A stretch of 64,000 nt of DNA from Mycolicibacterium rhodesiae JS60 (GCA_000230935.2 AGIQ01000004.1:1-64000), one strand, 5' to 3'; counted from the first letter of the stretch, positions 34,702-44,139 are shown. Notes: generated from the sequence alone by a model not told the origin. Numbers and translations: made by a program.

Positions 34702-36276
34702 TCAGGCGGGGCAGTAGGTGTCGGTGGGCGGCATGTTGCCGCTATCGAGATAACTCATCATCGGCGGCAGCGCGCACGCCGAGTAGACGCTGGCCCCGTG
34801 CCCGAGCCCCTGCCACATCACCCGCTTGCTGGCGGCGCCGGCATTGATGATCGCGGCCGCCGACGCGGGCACCCCCTGATTGCCTGCGATCGGATCGTTC
34901 TGCACGCCGAGCAGCAGCACGTTGACCTTCAGGTCCTTGGGGTCCTTGGGGGCCGCACCGCTGGGCCAGTTCAGGCATTTGACCAGGCTCAGCGCGCCGA
35001 CCGTGCCGAACTGGGGGTAGAGCTTGCCCCATTGGACGACGAGTTCGCGCACCCGGTCGGGGGTCGGGCGGTTGAGGGAGTCGCTGCAGGCGTTGACGAA
35101 CTGGCCGTCGCTGTCGCGCATCGCCTCGGCGCGGTTGATCAGGCTGTTGAGCTGGTTGGCGTCGCCGCCCCGGGCCGCTGCCAGCGTGTTGGCCAGGCTG
35201 ACGGTGCTGCCGATGCGGTCGCCGCTGGGGAAGCCCATGCCGGTGACGATCGCGTTGGCCAGCACCGCCACCGACACCCCACCGGGGCCTTGACCGGCGC
35301 GGGCGGCAGCCAGCAGTGAGTCGACAGCTCCCTTGGGGTCAGGGCCCAGCGCACAGTTGACGGCGACGCACTGCGCCGCGAACGCGTCGAGCGCGGCCTG
35401 CTGACCCTTCACTTGTTCCTCGACCGCCGCTTCGGCGCTGACACCGGGCGGAATGGGGGAGTCCAGCACCAGACGGGCCACCTTGTCCGGATGCGAACCC
35501 GTGTAGGCCATCGCGATCTGCGCGCCGTTGCCGACCCCGATCAGGGCCAGCGCCGGCACGTCCCACGTGCTGCGCAGCCGCTCGAGATCCTCGGCGGCGC
35601 GGGCATTGTCGTAAGCCGAGTCGCCGGGCGCGATGGTGTCAGTGCAGCTTGTCGTCGCCGTCATCGTGATCGCGCCCAGGTTGGCCACCGGGTCATCGCC
35701 CGACTCGAACTGGGCCTGGTCGCGCATCTCCTGACGGTCGAACGCGTCGCGGCAGTCGATCGGGCTGGACATCCCGAGACCGCGGCGGTCCACCGAGACG
35801 ATCGGGTGGCTTTTGAGCACGTCGGCGCCCGAGCGGGACAGCCACACCGGCAACTGCATGGATGACGGGATGTCGGTGCCGGTGGTGAACACCAGCGGGC
35901 CGGCGTCGGGCGGGGTCTGTACCGACCGGGCGCGCACCACACCGATGCTGACGGTGCCGGTGGCGCCGGCGATCGGGTCGAGGTCGGCGTCGTAGTTGGC
36001 GCACTCGAGGATCACGCCGGGGGCTGCCGGCGCTCCGGCGTCACCGAAGACCTTCGACGTGCAGTCCTTCCAGCCCAGCTCGTTCTTGGGTACCGCGATG
36101 TCCGGCGGCCCGCCGGCCGGTTTGGTGGAGGTGGGGGCCGAGGAGTTCTGCGCCTTGTCGCTTGCGAACTGCGGGTTCGCCGCCAGCCAGGGAGCACATC
36201 CGGTCAGCAAAGCGGTCAGTGCCGCGGTGCCGAGGCCGACTATGGCCTGGGAGGCCCAGACCCGACGATCGCGCAT
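34702..36276 (-). CDS. Lipoprotein alpha/beta-hydrolase homologue (Rv2672 family), nucleophile serine absent
   Basis: A 524-residue exported lipoprotein: a signal with lipobox L-L-T-G-C, a proline/threonine linker, then a tripeptidyl-peptidase-like alpha/beta-hydrolase fold. Cap residues S-V-D-R-R-G-L-G-M-S-S-P and the C-terminal pair N-D-P (acid) and G-L-G-H-G-A (histidine) are recognisable. The nucleophile elbow reads I-G-V-G-N-G-A, with glycine where serine is expected, so the protein may be inactive or a binding protein. TACTGT (36284-36289) ends 7 nt before the ATG, predicting a leaderless transcript. Confidence 0.85.
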   Translation of the reverse strand: MRDRRVWASQAIVGLGTAALTALLTGCAPWLAANPQFASDKAQNSSAPTSTKPAGGPPDIAVPKNELGWKDCTSKVFGDAGAPAAPGVILECANYDADLDPIAGATGTVSIGVVRARSVQTPPDAGPLVFTTGTDIPSSMQLPVWLSRSGADVLKSHPIVSVDRRGLGMSSPIDCRDAFDRQEMRDQAQFESGDDPVANLGAITMTATTSCTDTIAPGDSAYDNARAAEDLERLRSTWDVPALALIGVGNGAQIAMAYTGSHPDKVARLVLDSPIPPGVSAEAAVEEQVKGQQAALDAFAAQCVAVNCALGPDPKGAVDSLLAAARAGQGPGGVSVAVLANAIVTGMGFPSGDRIGSTVSLANTLAAARGGDANQLNSLINRAEAMRDSDGQFVNACSDSLNRPTPDRVRELVVQWGKLYPQFGTVGALSLVKCLNWPSGAAPKDPKDLKVNVLLLGVQNDPIAGNQGVPASAAAIINAGAASKRVMWQGLGHGASVYSACALPPMMSYLDSGNMPPTDTYCPA

Positions 36277-36312
36277 GCCCACCACAGTAGCGACACCGCC
36301 GGGCGGGAACGG

Positions 36313-37098
36313 TCAGCCGACGCGCGTATAGCGCCCGTACAGATAGCCCTCGGCGTCGGAGATCAGATGCTCGCGGCGCATGTCCGCCAGCACGTGGCCG
36401 CTTCCGGCGACGATCCGCGGTGCGGAGCCCCCGACGAGCTTCGGGGCGGTGGTCAGGCAGAGCTCGTCGAGCAGGCCGTGCTCGACGAACGTGCCCATCA
36501 GGGTGGGGCCGCCCTCGCACAACACCCGGCGCAGCCCGCGGTCGGCGAGCGCGGCCAGCATCGCGCCCGGGTCGACCTCGGCGGGATCGGCCGCCGAGCA
36601 AGCGATCACATCGGCCGCGCCGGCCAGCCGGGCGCTCGCCTCGGCGGCGGCGTTGTCACACGTCAGGACCAACGGTGCCACCTCGGTGCGGGTCAGCACC
36701 GGCCAGTCGTGATCGATCCGCCCAGATCGGGTGACCAGCGCGATCGGCGGGACCTCGCTCTGGCCGCGCCGCTGCCGATTTCCGCGTTGCGCGACCGACA
36801 TCTGCGCACCGGAGTAGTTCTCGGCGTGCGCGGTGCCAGCTCCGACGACGATGACGTCGGCGAGCTCACGCAGTACCCGGAAGATCAGCCGGTCGCCCGC
36901 GGCGCCGAGTCCGCCGGAGGTGCCGTCGGTGGCGGCGCCGCCGTCGAGACTCGTGATCATGTTGCCGCGGACCCGGCAGCGGGTCAGATCGGCGGGGTAG
37001 GCGTAGAGCTCGGCGAGCCGGTCGTCGTGCACCGGTGCGTCGCCGCCCACCAGTGTGAAATGCGTCCCATCCGGGTCGGTCGGGCTCGGGTCGGCCAT
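36313..37098 (-). CDS. RibD C-terminal-type reductase (Rv2671 family)
   Basis: A 261-residue stand-alone RibD_C domain with a DHFR-like fold. NADPH/substrate motifs include N-M-I-T-S-L-D-G near residue 47, V-V-G-A-G-T-A near residue 84 and L-C-E-G-G-P-T-L near residue 195. It lacks the deaminase half of RibD. The M. tuberculosis homologue is reported to act as a dihydrofolate reductase substitute when overexpressed and to affect para-aminosalicylate susceptibility; here that is by analogy. It starts 35 bp from the divergent zapE gene and is followed by the lipoprotein gene on the same strand. Confidence 0.88.
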   Translation of the reverse strand: MADPSPTDPDGTHFTLVGGDAPVHDDRLAELYAYPADLTRCRVRGNMITSLDGGAATDGTSGGLGAAGDRLIFRVLRELADVIVVGAGTAHAENYSGAQMSVAQRGNRQRRGQSEVPPIALVTRSGRIDHDWPVLTRTEVAPLVLTCDNAAAEASARLAGAADVIACSAADPAEVDPGAMLAALADRGLRRVLCEGGPTLMGTFVEHGLLDELCLTTAPKLVGGSAPRIVAGSGHVLADMRREHLISDAEGYLYGRYTRVG

Positions 37099-37133
37099 GC
37101 CGTCGATTGCAGCACGCCGATAGGGTTCGTGTC

Positions 37134-38150
37134 ATGGACCGCCTCGTCGATCGTCATCCGACGGTCTCCCCGGAGCGGTTGGTGGCTCAGCTGATCCCGC
37201 CGCCCACGTTCGCCGACGTCCGCTTCGACACCTATCGCCCGGATCCCGCCGAGCCGACTCAGGCCGGCGCCGTCGACGCTTGCCGGGCGTTCTGCGAAGA
37301 GGCCGAGCGGCGCCGCGCCGGTAAGAAGAAACTGTTCGGCAAGCGGGTGACCCTGCCCGGGGTCGGGATCTATCTCGACGGCGGGTTCGGTGTCGGCAAG
37401 ACGCATCTGCTGGCGTCGTCGTACCGGGCGTTGCCCGAGTCGGCCGAACACCCCAGGGCGTTCGCGACGTTCGGGGAGCTGACCCAGCTGGCCGGTGTCT
37501 TCGGCTTCGCCGAGTGCATCGAGCTGCTCGCCGACTATGTGGTGCTGTGTATCGACGAGTTCGAACTCGACGATCCGGGTAACACCACACTGATCTCACG
37601 GCTGCTGTCGGCGCTCGTCGAGCGGGGGGTGTCGATCGCTGCGACCTCGAACACACTTCCCGAGCAGCTGGGCGAGGGGCGCTTCGCCGCTCAGGATTTT
37701 CTACGTGAAATCAACACTCTGGCAAGCATTTTCACGACCGTACGGATCGAGGGCCCGGACTACCGTCATCGCGGACTACCGCCGGCCCCCGAGCCGCTGA
37801 CCGACGATGCGGTGGCCGCGCGCGCGGCCGAGGTGCCCGGGGCCACCCTCGACGACTTCGACGCGTTGTGCGCGCATCTGGCGACGATGCACCCGTCGCG
37901 CTACCTCACTCTGATCGAGGGCGTGGAGAGCGTATACATCACCGGCGTGCATGCGATCGATGACCAGAACGTGGCGCTTCGGCTGGTGGCATTGACCGAC
38001 CGCCTGTATGACGCGGGAATTCCGGTGGTCGCCTCGGGCGCCAAGTTGGACACCATCTTCTCCGAGGAGATGCTGGCCGGCGGCTATCGCAAGAAGTACC
38101 TGCGGGCGACGTCTCGGCTGCTGGCGCTGACCAGTCCCGGGGGACTGTAG
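37134..38150 (+). CDS. zapE: AFG1/ZapE-family P-loop ATPase (Rv2670c family)
   Basis: A 338-residue ATPase related to E. coli ZapE and mitochondrial AFG1. Walker A is G-G-F-G-V-G-K-T-H near residue 84 and Walker B is V-L-C-I-D-E-F-E-L near residue 138, with the AFG1-type segment F-L-R-E-I-N near residue 189. E. coli ZapE acts in division under stress; the mycobacterial role is not established. The true start is ATG 37134: TAGGGT (37121-37126) ends 7 nt before it with no Shine-Dalgarno, predicting a leaderless mRNA. Confidence 0.9.
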   Translation: MDRLVDRHPTVSPERLVAQLIPPPTFADVRFDTYRPDPAEPTQAGAVDACRAFCEEAERRRAGKKKLFGKRVTLPGVGIYLDGGFGVGKTHLLASSYRALPESAEHPRAFATFGELTQLAGVFGFAECIELLADYVVLCIDEFELDDPGNTTLISRLLSALVERGVSIAATSNTLPEQLGEGRFAAQDFLREINTLASIFTTVRIEGPDYRHRGLPPAPEPLTDDAVAARAAEVPGATLDDFDALCAHLATMHPSRYLTLIEGVESVYITGVHAIDDQNVALRLVALTDRLYDAGIPVVASGAKLDTIFSEEMLAGGYRKKYLRATSRLLALTSPGGL

Positions 38151-38151
38151 G

Positions 38152-38466
38152 TCAGGTGTCCGACGAGGGCGCGGGCCGGATCTTCGCGAGCTCGGCCAGG
38201 CCGCTGACCGTGAGCACACGCAGTAGCACCGGGTTGGCGATGATCTGTAGTGTTTCCGCATGGGGCGCAAGGGCATTGATTGCCGCGCTGTCCAGGTACT
38301 CGACCTCGCTGAGGTCGACGGTCAGGGTGTCGGAGTCGCCGCCGGCGCCGGCGTCGAGGGCCTCGGCGAAGTCGGCCACGTTGCTGGCGTCGATCTCCCC
38401 GGCGGCAAACAGCACCAGTCGGCCGTCGGCTGCCCGGTCGATGCGCACTGTCAATGGGGTGCTCAT
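38152..38466 (-). CDS. STAS anti-sigma-factor antagonist
   Basis: A 104-residue STAS-domain protein of the SpoIIAA/RsbV type. The phosphorylatable serine is S60 in Y-L-D-S-A-A-I. Unphosphorylated protein would bind the anti-sigma kinase and free a sigma factor. It starts within the stop codon of the large kinase/phosphatase gene (ATGA), so the two are translationally coupled. The large gene supplies both an RsbW-like kinase and a PP2C phosphatase, the expected partners. Confidence 0.9.
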   Translation of the reverse strand: MSTPLTVRIDRAADGRLVLFAAGEIDASNVADFAEALDAGAGGDSDTLTVDLSEVEYLDSAAINALAPHAETLQIIANPVLLRVLTVSGLAELAKIRPAPSSDT

Positions 38467-41400
38467 CGGCGGATCCTGGTCGCCAGATGCACGATGGTGC
38501 CGGTGGTGTCGCGCAGTATCGACACGTCCTCCATCAGCGCCTGCATGATCTGAATGCCCTTGCCGCGGTGGCTGTACCCGGTGTCCTTGGGTTTCCACTC
38601 GCCGGTGTCGGTGATCGTCAGGCGCAGCTGGTCGACCTCCGAGATGGCCTGCAGGGTGATGGTGCCGCCGTCGATGTGGCGATAACCGTGTTCGATGGAG
38701 TTGGTGACGGCCTCGCCGGCGGCGACCAGGACATCCTGTGCCTGGTCATGGTCGATCCCGGCCGAGTTGAGCCATTCGCGCAGCGCGGCGCGCGCCGGCG
38801 CCAGATGAATGGCGTCGGCCGGGATGACGACGTTCAGCGGAGCCGGATGCCGATAGAGCAACAAGGCGACATCGTCCTGGTATCCGCCCGGCGGTGCCAG
38901 GCTGTGCATGATCTGGTCGGCCAGTGGGTCGAGGTCCAGGGCACTGTCGTCGCGAATGAGGTTGACTGCCTGGTTGATTCCGTCATCCAGCGAGCGGCGC
39001 CTGCGTTCCACCAGGCCGTCGGTGTAGAGCAGCAGGGTCGACTGCGATGGGATGGTCAGCCGGGCCTCGGGCCGAACCCGGTCCGGCCGGATACCCAGCG
39101 CGATGGAATGACCGCCTTCGAGCAGGCGGGTGGTGCCGTCGGCGCACACCAGGATCGCCGGGGGATGTCCGGCGCTGGAATAGGCGAGGTCACCGGTGTC
39201 GGGATTCAGCACTGCGCACAGCGCGGTGGTGGACTGCGCGCCGGGAAGCCTGGCGGCGAAGCGGTCCAGACCCGCCAATGCAGCTGCCGGGCTGGAGTTT
39301 TCGAGCAACAGCGCCCGGCAGGCACTGCGCAGCTGGCCCATCACGGTGGCCGCGGCCAGGTCGTGGCCGACGCAGTCACCGACCACCAGTGCGATGCGTC
39401 CGTCGTCGAGGGCGATCACGTCATACCAGTCGCCGCCCACTTGTAGCGGATGTGAGGCCGGCTGGTAGCGCACCGCGAAACCGGCGGGCAGGGAAGCCGG
39501 ACCGAGAATCGAATGCTGCAGTGCCAGAGCAGTTTCCCGCTGCTGGTCCACTTGGTGGACGCGCTGCAAGCCCTGGCCGAGACGGCCTGCCAGCACGGCC
39601 AGGAGGGTCTGGTCTTCGGCGGTGAAGGGCCGTTCTGCGGGCAGGGCGATCCAGATCACCAGGATGCCCCTTGGATGCTGCAGCGCGATGCCCGCCGAAC
39701 CGCTCAAGCCGGTGTCGACGGCCAGCAGATCCCCGGCGTTGCCCAGCGCAGCGATCCGATCACGGACCGGCGCGTCGAGCGTCGGCCACAGGTCAACGTC
39801 GGTGTCGCCGAAGAGCTCCGGGGGCTCACTTTCCGAGGTGTCCGCGGCGTTGCGGGCGGGGAAGATCGCGGCCAGTACACGCTCGGCCGACCATTGCGCG
39901 CGCAGCTGCTCGATCGCACCCCGCAGCGCATCGTCAACGGTGTCTGCTTGCGCGAGTTGCTGATTCAGTGCAGCCAGCGCAATCTGGCGTTGCCCGCTGT
40001 AATGCTCGGTGGTGACGTCGCGAAACGTCCCTACCATCACGTCGCGCCCGGTGTCGGGGTCCTCGGCATGGGCGATGTTCGCCGTGATCCACACCCGGTG
40101 GCCGTCGCGGTGATTCACCGGAATCGTATAGCTACCAAGGGGTTTCTCGGGGATGCCGGCGAACGCCTCAACGATCAGCCGGTGCGCCTCGGGCTGGGTC
40201 TCGGCATCCGGCCACCACGGATGCTCCGGGGCATACGGCAGGTCTTCGGGACCGAAGCCGAGGATGTCGGTGAACGCGTTGTTGATCTCGATGACCGCGC
40301 CGACTTCGTCGCAGACGAAGAACGCTTCCTGTAAAGACTCCACCAGTGCCGTGCGCCAGCGGGTGTGATGGGTGCGAAGCCGGGCCAGCTCGATATTCGC
40401 TCGAACCCGCGCCAGCAGGTCGGCCGCGGCGAACGGCTTCACCAGATAGTCGTCGGCTCCGGCGTTGAGTCCTTCGACGGAGGCTTCCTGCCCGGCTCGC
40501 GCCGACAGCAGCAGGACCGGTACGCCGACGGTGCGCGGGTCGGACCGCAGTGCGGTGACCAGAGACAACCCGTCGAGCCGGGGCATCATCACGTCGCTGA
40601 CCACCAGGTCGGGCAGCTCGGCCCGGATCCGGTCCAGGGCCTGGTGGCCGTCGGCCACCGCATCGACTCGATACCCGGCACCGCGCAGCAGCCGGACCAG
40701 GTATTCGCGCATGTCGGCGTTGTCGTCGGCGACCAGCACGCGGCTGGGTGCGATGACCGCCGCCGGTGGGTCCGGCACATCGGGCAGCTCGGCGGCATCG
40801 TCGTCGGGGAGCCAGCGCAGAGCTTCCTGCACGTAGGGCTCGGCGATACCGGAGGACGTCCGGCCCGTTCCCGGCTCGACGATCGCGTCGGCGGGCAGGT
40901 GACCCGGCCCCATCGGCAACCGGATCGAGAACGTGGTGCCCGCACCTTCGACGCTATCGGCGGTGATCTCACCGCCGTGTAAAGCGACGAGCTCCTTGAC
41001 CAAGGCAAGCCCGATACCGCTGCCCTCGGTGGAGCGGGCGCGGGCGCTGTCGATCCGGTGGAATCGCTCGAACAGCCGGGGCATCTCGGCGGCGGGTACG
41101 CCGATGCCGGTATCGGCGACCGTCACCACCGCTTCGTCGCCCTCGCGGACCACCCGCACGGTGATCGTTCCGGCGAAGGTGTACTTCAACGCGTTCGACA
41201 GCAGGTTGAGGATCACCTTTTCCCACATGTCTCGGTCCAGATAGACCGGATCCTCCAGGGATCGGCAGTCGACGACCATCCGCAGCCCCGCGCGGTCGAT
41301 GGCCGAGCGGAACACGCTGGCCAATTCCGCGGTCACTTCGGCAAGATCGACCGGCTCGTAGTGGGCTTGTACCCGGTTGGCTTCGATCCGGGAGAAGTCG

Positions 41401-42596
41401 AGCAGCGTGTTCACCAGCTTGGCCAGGCGCAACCCGTTGCGCTGAATCACGTCGAGTTCTTGATGCGCGTGCTCGTCGAGGCCGGATGAGTGTGCGCGCA
41501 GTTCGGCCACCGGACCCAGGATCAGGGTGATCGGAGTGCGGAACTCGTGGCTGATGTTGGAGAAGAACGTGGTCTTGGCGCGGTCCAATTCGGCGAGTTC
41601 GTCGGCACGGCGCTGCTGCTCGTGGTAGCTACGGGCGCTGGAGATCCCGGCCGCGATGTGTCCGGCGACCAGGTTGATGAAGCCGCGGTAGCCGTCGTCG
41701 AGGGGGCGGTAGCGGTTGAGTGCGGCGACCAAGAATCCCGACGGCGTTCCGCCCTGGGTGAGAAGGGGTGTGACGAGCGCGTGGCGCGGCGGATCCTGCC
41801 ACGGTCCGGTCGGCAGGTCGGTGAACTGAGGCCCGTCGAGGTCGACGAGCACCGAGTGGCCGTGGGCGGGTTCGCCGACCGGCCACACCCAGTTGCCGCC
41901 CGCCGGCAGCGTCGGCGGTGCGGCCGGATGGCCGGCCGGCATTCCGGTGGTCCCGGTCAGCCGGGCGTTGCCGTCGTCGTCGAACAGGTAGGTCAGGGTG
42001 AACGGCAGGTCACGGGGGTTGCCTTCGAGCTGACGCGAGACGAAGGCCAGGATCTCGCTCTCGGTACGCACCACGGACGGGTCGGAGCCGAGGTGGCGCA
42101 GCGTGTCCATCCGCCGCTCACCGATCACCCGGTCGGTGTCCTCGCTCACCACGCAGAGCATGCCGACGACGTGTCCGCTCTCGTCGCGCAGCGGACTGTA
42201 GGAGAAGGTGTGATAGGTCTCCTCGGGATATCCGGACCGCTCGAGGAACAGCAGCAGCGCCTCGTCCCAGGTCGATTCGGCGGCCGCCAGCACCCGGTCG
42301 ATGCGGGGGCCGATGTCGTCCCAGATCTCGGCCCACACTTCGCGGGCCGGCCGGCCCAGCGCCCACGGGTATTTGCGGCCCAGTGTGTCGCGCCGGTAGG
42401 CGTTGTTGCAGAAGAACGTCAGCTCGGGTCCCCAGGCCATCCACATGGAGAAGCGCGACGACAGCATGATGCTGACCGCGGTCCGCAGGCTCTGGGGCCA
42501 CTCGGAGGACACGCCGAGCGGGGTGGCCGCCCAGTCCACGTTCGACAGATCGCGGCCGACATGATCGTCGGGGCCGGAAACCGAGCCAACGTCCAC
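38463..42596 (-). CDS. Hybrid histidine kinase / PP2C phosphatase / RsbW-like kinase fusion
   Basis: A 1377-residue soluble signalling protein. Domains in order (approximate residues): PAS 28-170, GAF-like 175-325, HisKA 340-405 with S-H-E-F-R-T-P (H350), HATPase 450-565, receiver 620-735 with D668, PAS 750-865, GAF 880-1015, SpoIIE-type PP2C 1025-1250 with metal aspartates in G-G-D-W-Y-D and G-D-C-V-G-H-D, and a GHKL anti-sigma kinase 1255-1375 with E-A-V-T-N-S. A two-component phosphorelay is thus joined to a partner-switching module, and the STAS target is the next gene. GTG 42596 is spaced 6 nt from AAGGA; TTG 42599 is the alternative. Input signal and sigma factor are unknown. Confidence 0.92.
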   Translation of the reverse strand: MDVGSVSGPDDHVGRDLSNVDWAATPLGVSSEWPQSLRTAVSIMLSSRFSMWMAWGPELTFFCNNAYRRDTLGRKYPWALGRPAREVWAEIWDDIGPRIDRVLAAAESTWDEALLLFLERSGYPEETYHTFSYSPLRDESGHVVGMLCVVSEDTDRVIGERRMDTLRHLGSDPSVVRTESEILAFVSRQLEGNPRDLPFTLTYLFDDDGNARLTGTTGMPAGHPAAPPTLPAGGNWVWPVGEPAHGHSVLVDLDGPQFTDLPTGPWQDPPRHALVTPLLTQGGTPSGFLVAALNRYRPLDDGYRGFINLVAGHIAAGISSARSYHEQQRRADELAELDRAKTTFFSNISHEFRTPITLILGPVAELRAHSSGLDEHAHQELDVIQRNGLRLAKLVNTLLDFSRIEANRVQAHYEPVDLAEVTAELASVFRSAIDRAGLRMVVDCRSLEDPVYLDRDMWEKVILNLLSNALKYTFAGTITVRVVREGDEAVVTVADTGIGVPAAEMPRLFERFHRIDSARARSTEGSGIGLALVKELVALHGGEITADSVEGAGTTFSIRLPMGPGHLPADAIVEPGTGRTSSGIAEPYVQEALRWLPDDDAAELPDVPDPPAAVIAPSRVLVADDNADMREYLVRLLRGAGYRVDAVADGHQALDRIRAELPDLVVSDVMMPRLDGLSLVTALRSDPRTVGVPVLLLSARAGQEASVEGLNAGADDYLVKPFAAADLLARVRANIELARLRTHHTRWRTALVESLQEAFFVCDEVGAVIEINNAFTDILGFGPEDLPYAPEHPWWPDAETQPEAHRLIVEAFAGIPEKPLGSYTIPVNHRDGHRVWITANIAHAEDPDTGRDVMVGTFRDVTTEHYSGQRQIALAALNQQLAQADTVDDALRGAIEQLRAQWSAERVLAAIFPARNAADTSESEPPELFGDTDVDLWPTLDAPVRDRIAALGNAGDLLAVDTGLSGSAGIALQHPRGILVIWIALPAERPFTAEDQTLLAVLAGRLGQGLQRVHQVDQQRETALALQHSILGPASLPAGFAVRYQPASHPLQVGGDWYDVIALDDGRIALVVGDCVGHDLAAATVMGQLRSACRALLLENSSPAAALAGLDRFAARLPGAQSTTALCAVLNPDTGDLAYSSAGHPPAILVCADGTTRLLEGGHSIALGIRPDRVRPEARLTIPSQSTLLLYTDGLVERRRRSLDDGINQAVNLIRDDSALDLDPLADQIMHSLAPPGGYQDDVALLLYRHPAPLNVVIPADAIHLAPARAALREWLNSAGIDHDQAQDVLVAAGEAVTNSIEHGYRHIDGGTITLQAISEVDQLRLTITDTGEWKPKDTGYSHRGKGIQIMQALMEDVSILRDTTGTIVHLATRIRR

Positions 42597-42689
42597 CAAG
42601 CGTCCTTTCGGCTAGATCCGGCGTAGGGCGATCAGGCCAACGGGGTTCACACTACGACCACATTGCTAAACCAGGGGCGTTTGTCGACT

Positions 42690-43232
42690 TCAGAGGGGGC
42701 GCACCAGCACATAGTCGTGCTCGGTGTGGGTGCCCATCGGGAACGTCTTGGTCCCGGCGATCGTGAAGCCGTGCTTGGCGTAGAACCGTTGCGCCCGTTC
42801 GTTTTTCTGGTTCACTCCCAGCCAGAGGCAGCAGGCTCCGGCAATTGCGGCGCGGTCGACGGCGGCAGCCATCAGCGCCGCGGAGGCACCCGACCCGTGG
42901 CTGTCGGACAGCACGTAGATCTTGGACAGCTCGACCGCGGGCTGCATCGTCACGGCCCGGGCGACGTCGGCATCCTGCCCGAGGCCGTCGATGAGGATGG
43001 CGTAGCCGACCAGTTGGCCGCCGTCGCGGGCGGTGAGCACCGTGCGCGACGGGTCGGCCAGGTAGTCGGCGAAACGCCCGCGGGACAGGTTGGCGGCGAT
43101 GAAGGCCGCGATCTCGCCCGGGGGCGACGTGGGCGGGCAGGCCAGCGGGAAGGTGGCGGCGGCGACGTCGGCGAGCTCGTCGAGGTCGGTTGCTGCGGCG
43201 TCGCCAATGGCCAGCCGGGCTCCTGAGGTCAC
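42690..43232 (-). CDS. GNAT-family N-acetyltransferase (Rv2669 family)
   Basis: A 180-residue GCN5-related acetyltransferase. The acetyl-CoA region is I-Y-V-L-S-D-S-H-G-S-G-A-S near residue 105, followed by C-L-W-L-G-V-N-Q-K-N-E-R-A and F-Y-A-K-H-G-F. Substrate unknown; similar proteins acetylate small amines or protein N-termini. GGAGGATG lies upstream of the GTG at good spacing. It is the last gene on the left of the accessory zone that keeps M. tuberculosis order. Confidence 0.88.
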   Translation of the reverse strand: MTSGARLAIGDAAATDLDELADVAAATFPLACPPTSPPGEIAAFIAANLSRGRFADYLADPSRTVLTARDGGQLVGYAILIDGLGQDADVARAVTMQPAVELSKIYVLSDSHGSGASAALMAAAVDRAAIAGACCLWLGVNQKNERAQRFYAKHGFTIAGTKTFPMGTHTEHDYVLVRPL

Positions 43233-43505
43233 CGTTTCATCCTCCGTGAGTGCTACTCGAAGCCGGTATCCACGTCGCAGGATACGTCGACGACAAGGCT
43301 GCGGGGATCAAACGCCTCTCTCCTCGATCGCGGGGCCGTGGTGAGGCCGACGCACCGACTCTCCGCTCTGCACTGAGAGACGTTGAAAACCAAGGCGATT
43401 CATACCGGACAGGTCATAGTCAACCTCGCTGAGGCGAATGGGCGTACTGTCAGCACTACCGGGCAGCTCGATTGCGAGCAGACATGCCCGTCAAAGAAGG
43501 AAACC

Positions 43506-43664
43506 ATGGCTTCGCCAACAACGGTCCGTACGCCGTACCTGCTTCGTCTTGATCTGGTTACGGAGATCATCAAGACCAACTCCAAACTTGGCGACAAGGC
43601 TGCAGGCCAACTGGCGGTGCAGGTCCTGCACGCGCTCAATTCGATCCCCGAGAAGATTCGCTGA
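43506..43664 (+). CDS. Small actinobacterial protein (52 aa), DUF6307-like
   Basis: A 52-residue protein with AAGGAA correctly placed before the ATG. It is mostly helical, with T-P-Y-L-L-R-L-D-L-V, S-K-L-G-D-K-A-A and V-L-H-A-L-N-S-I-P-E. The pattern resembles a small actinobacterial family I know as DUF6307, recalled without a search. Function unknown. TACTGT at 43445-43450 could be a -10 with a ~50-nt leader. It is 10 bp from the next small gene. Confidence 0.6.
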   Translation: MASPTTVRTPYLLRLDLVTEIIKTNSKLGDKAAGQLAVQVLHALNSIPEKIR

Positions 43665-43674
43665 GGTTGCGATC

Positions 43675-43872
43675 ATGACCGTGACAGTGACGCTGCCGGA
43701 CGGCGATTGCGACGAATACATGCGCTTCGGTGACTCGTACGTCAAGCACAACGACGGCTCGCTGGATATCGTGCGGCGGGGCGAGCGAAAGCCGCACCGC
43801 TACGAGGCAGGGCAGTGGACCGACGTGGCCGGCAACGAGAAAGCTTGGAAGAAACCGCGACTCTGGGGTTGA
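43675..43872 (+). CDS. Small hypothetical protein (65 aa)
   Basis: A 65-residue acidic-then-basic protein with alternating hydrophobic residues at the start (T-V-T-V-T-L-P-D-G-D), consistent with a small beta-rich fold, and a tryptophan-containing tail (K-A-W-K-K-P-R-L-W-G). GAGG lies 10 nt before the ATG. It follows the 52-residue gene by 10 bp and is likely co-transcribed. I do not recognise a family. Confidence 0.55.
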   Translation: MTVTVTLPDGDCDEYMRFGDSYVKHNDGSLDIVRRGERKPHRYEAGQWTDVAGNEKAWKKPRLWG

Positions 43873-44139
43873 TCACCACGTTCGCTCGAAAGGTGTTGGG
43901 GTCGAACGGGTCACGTACTTCCCCAGGCTCTGACGCCGCCGTGCCCGCCTCACCTCCATAGGGGCGATCGCGCAGTGCCAACCGGATTGTTGGCGGCGAA
44001 TTGTTTGCCGCCGGGTCGACGTGGTGCCTGTTCGGTTGCCCGATGCCCGTCTTTACGGCATCTTTACACGCAGGTGCGCCGGGAAGTCTGGTCGGCAGTC
44101 GCGTCGTCGGGCGTCGACTCGAGCGTGAACGTGGAGATT

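Noticed and set aside
42600..42689. SigF-type promoter for the large fusion kinase
   Set aside because: GGTTT occurs on the minus strand but is followed at the right distance by GTGTG, not GGGTA.
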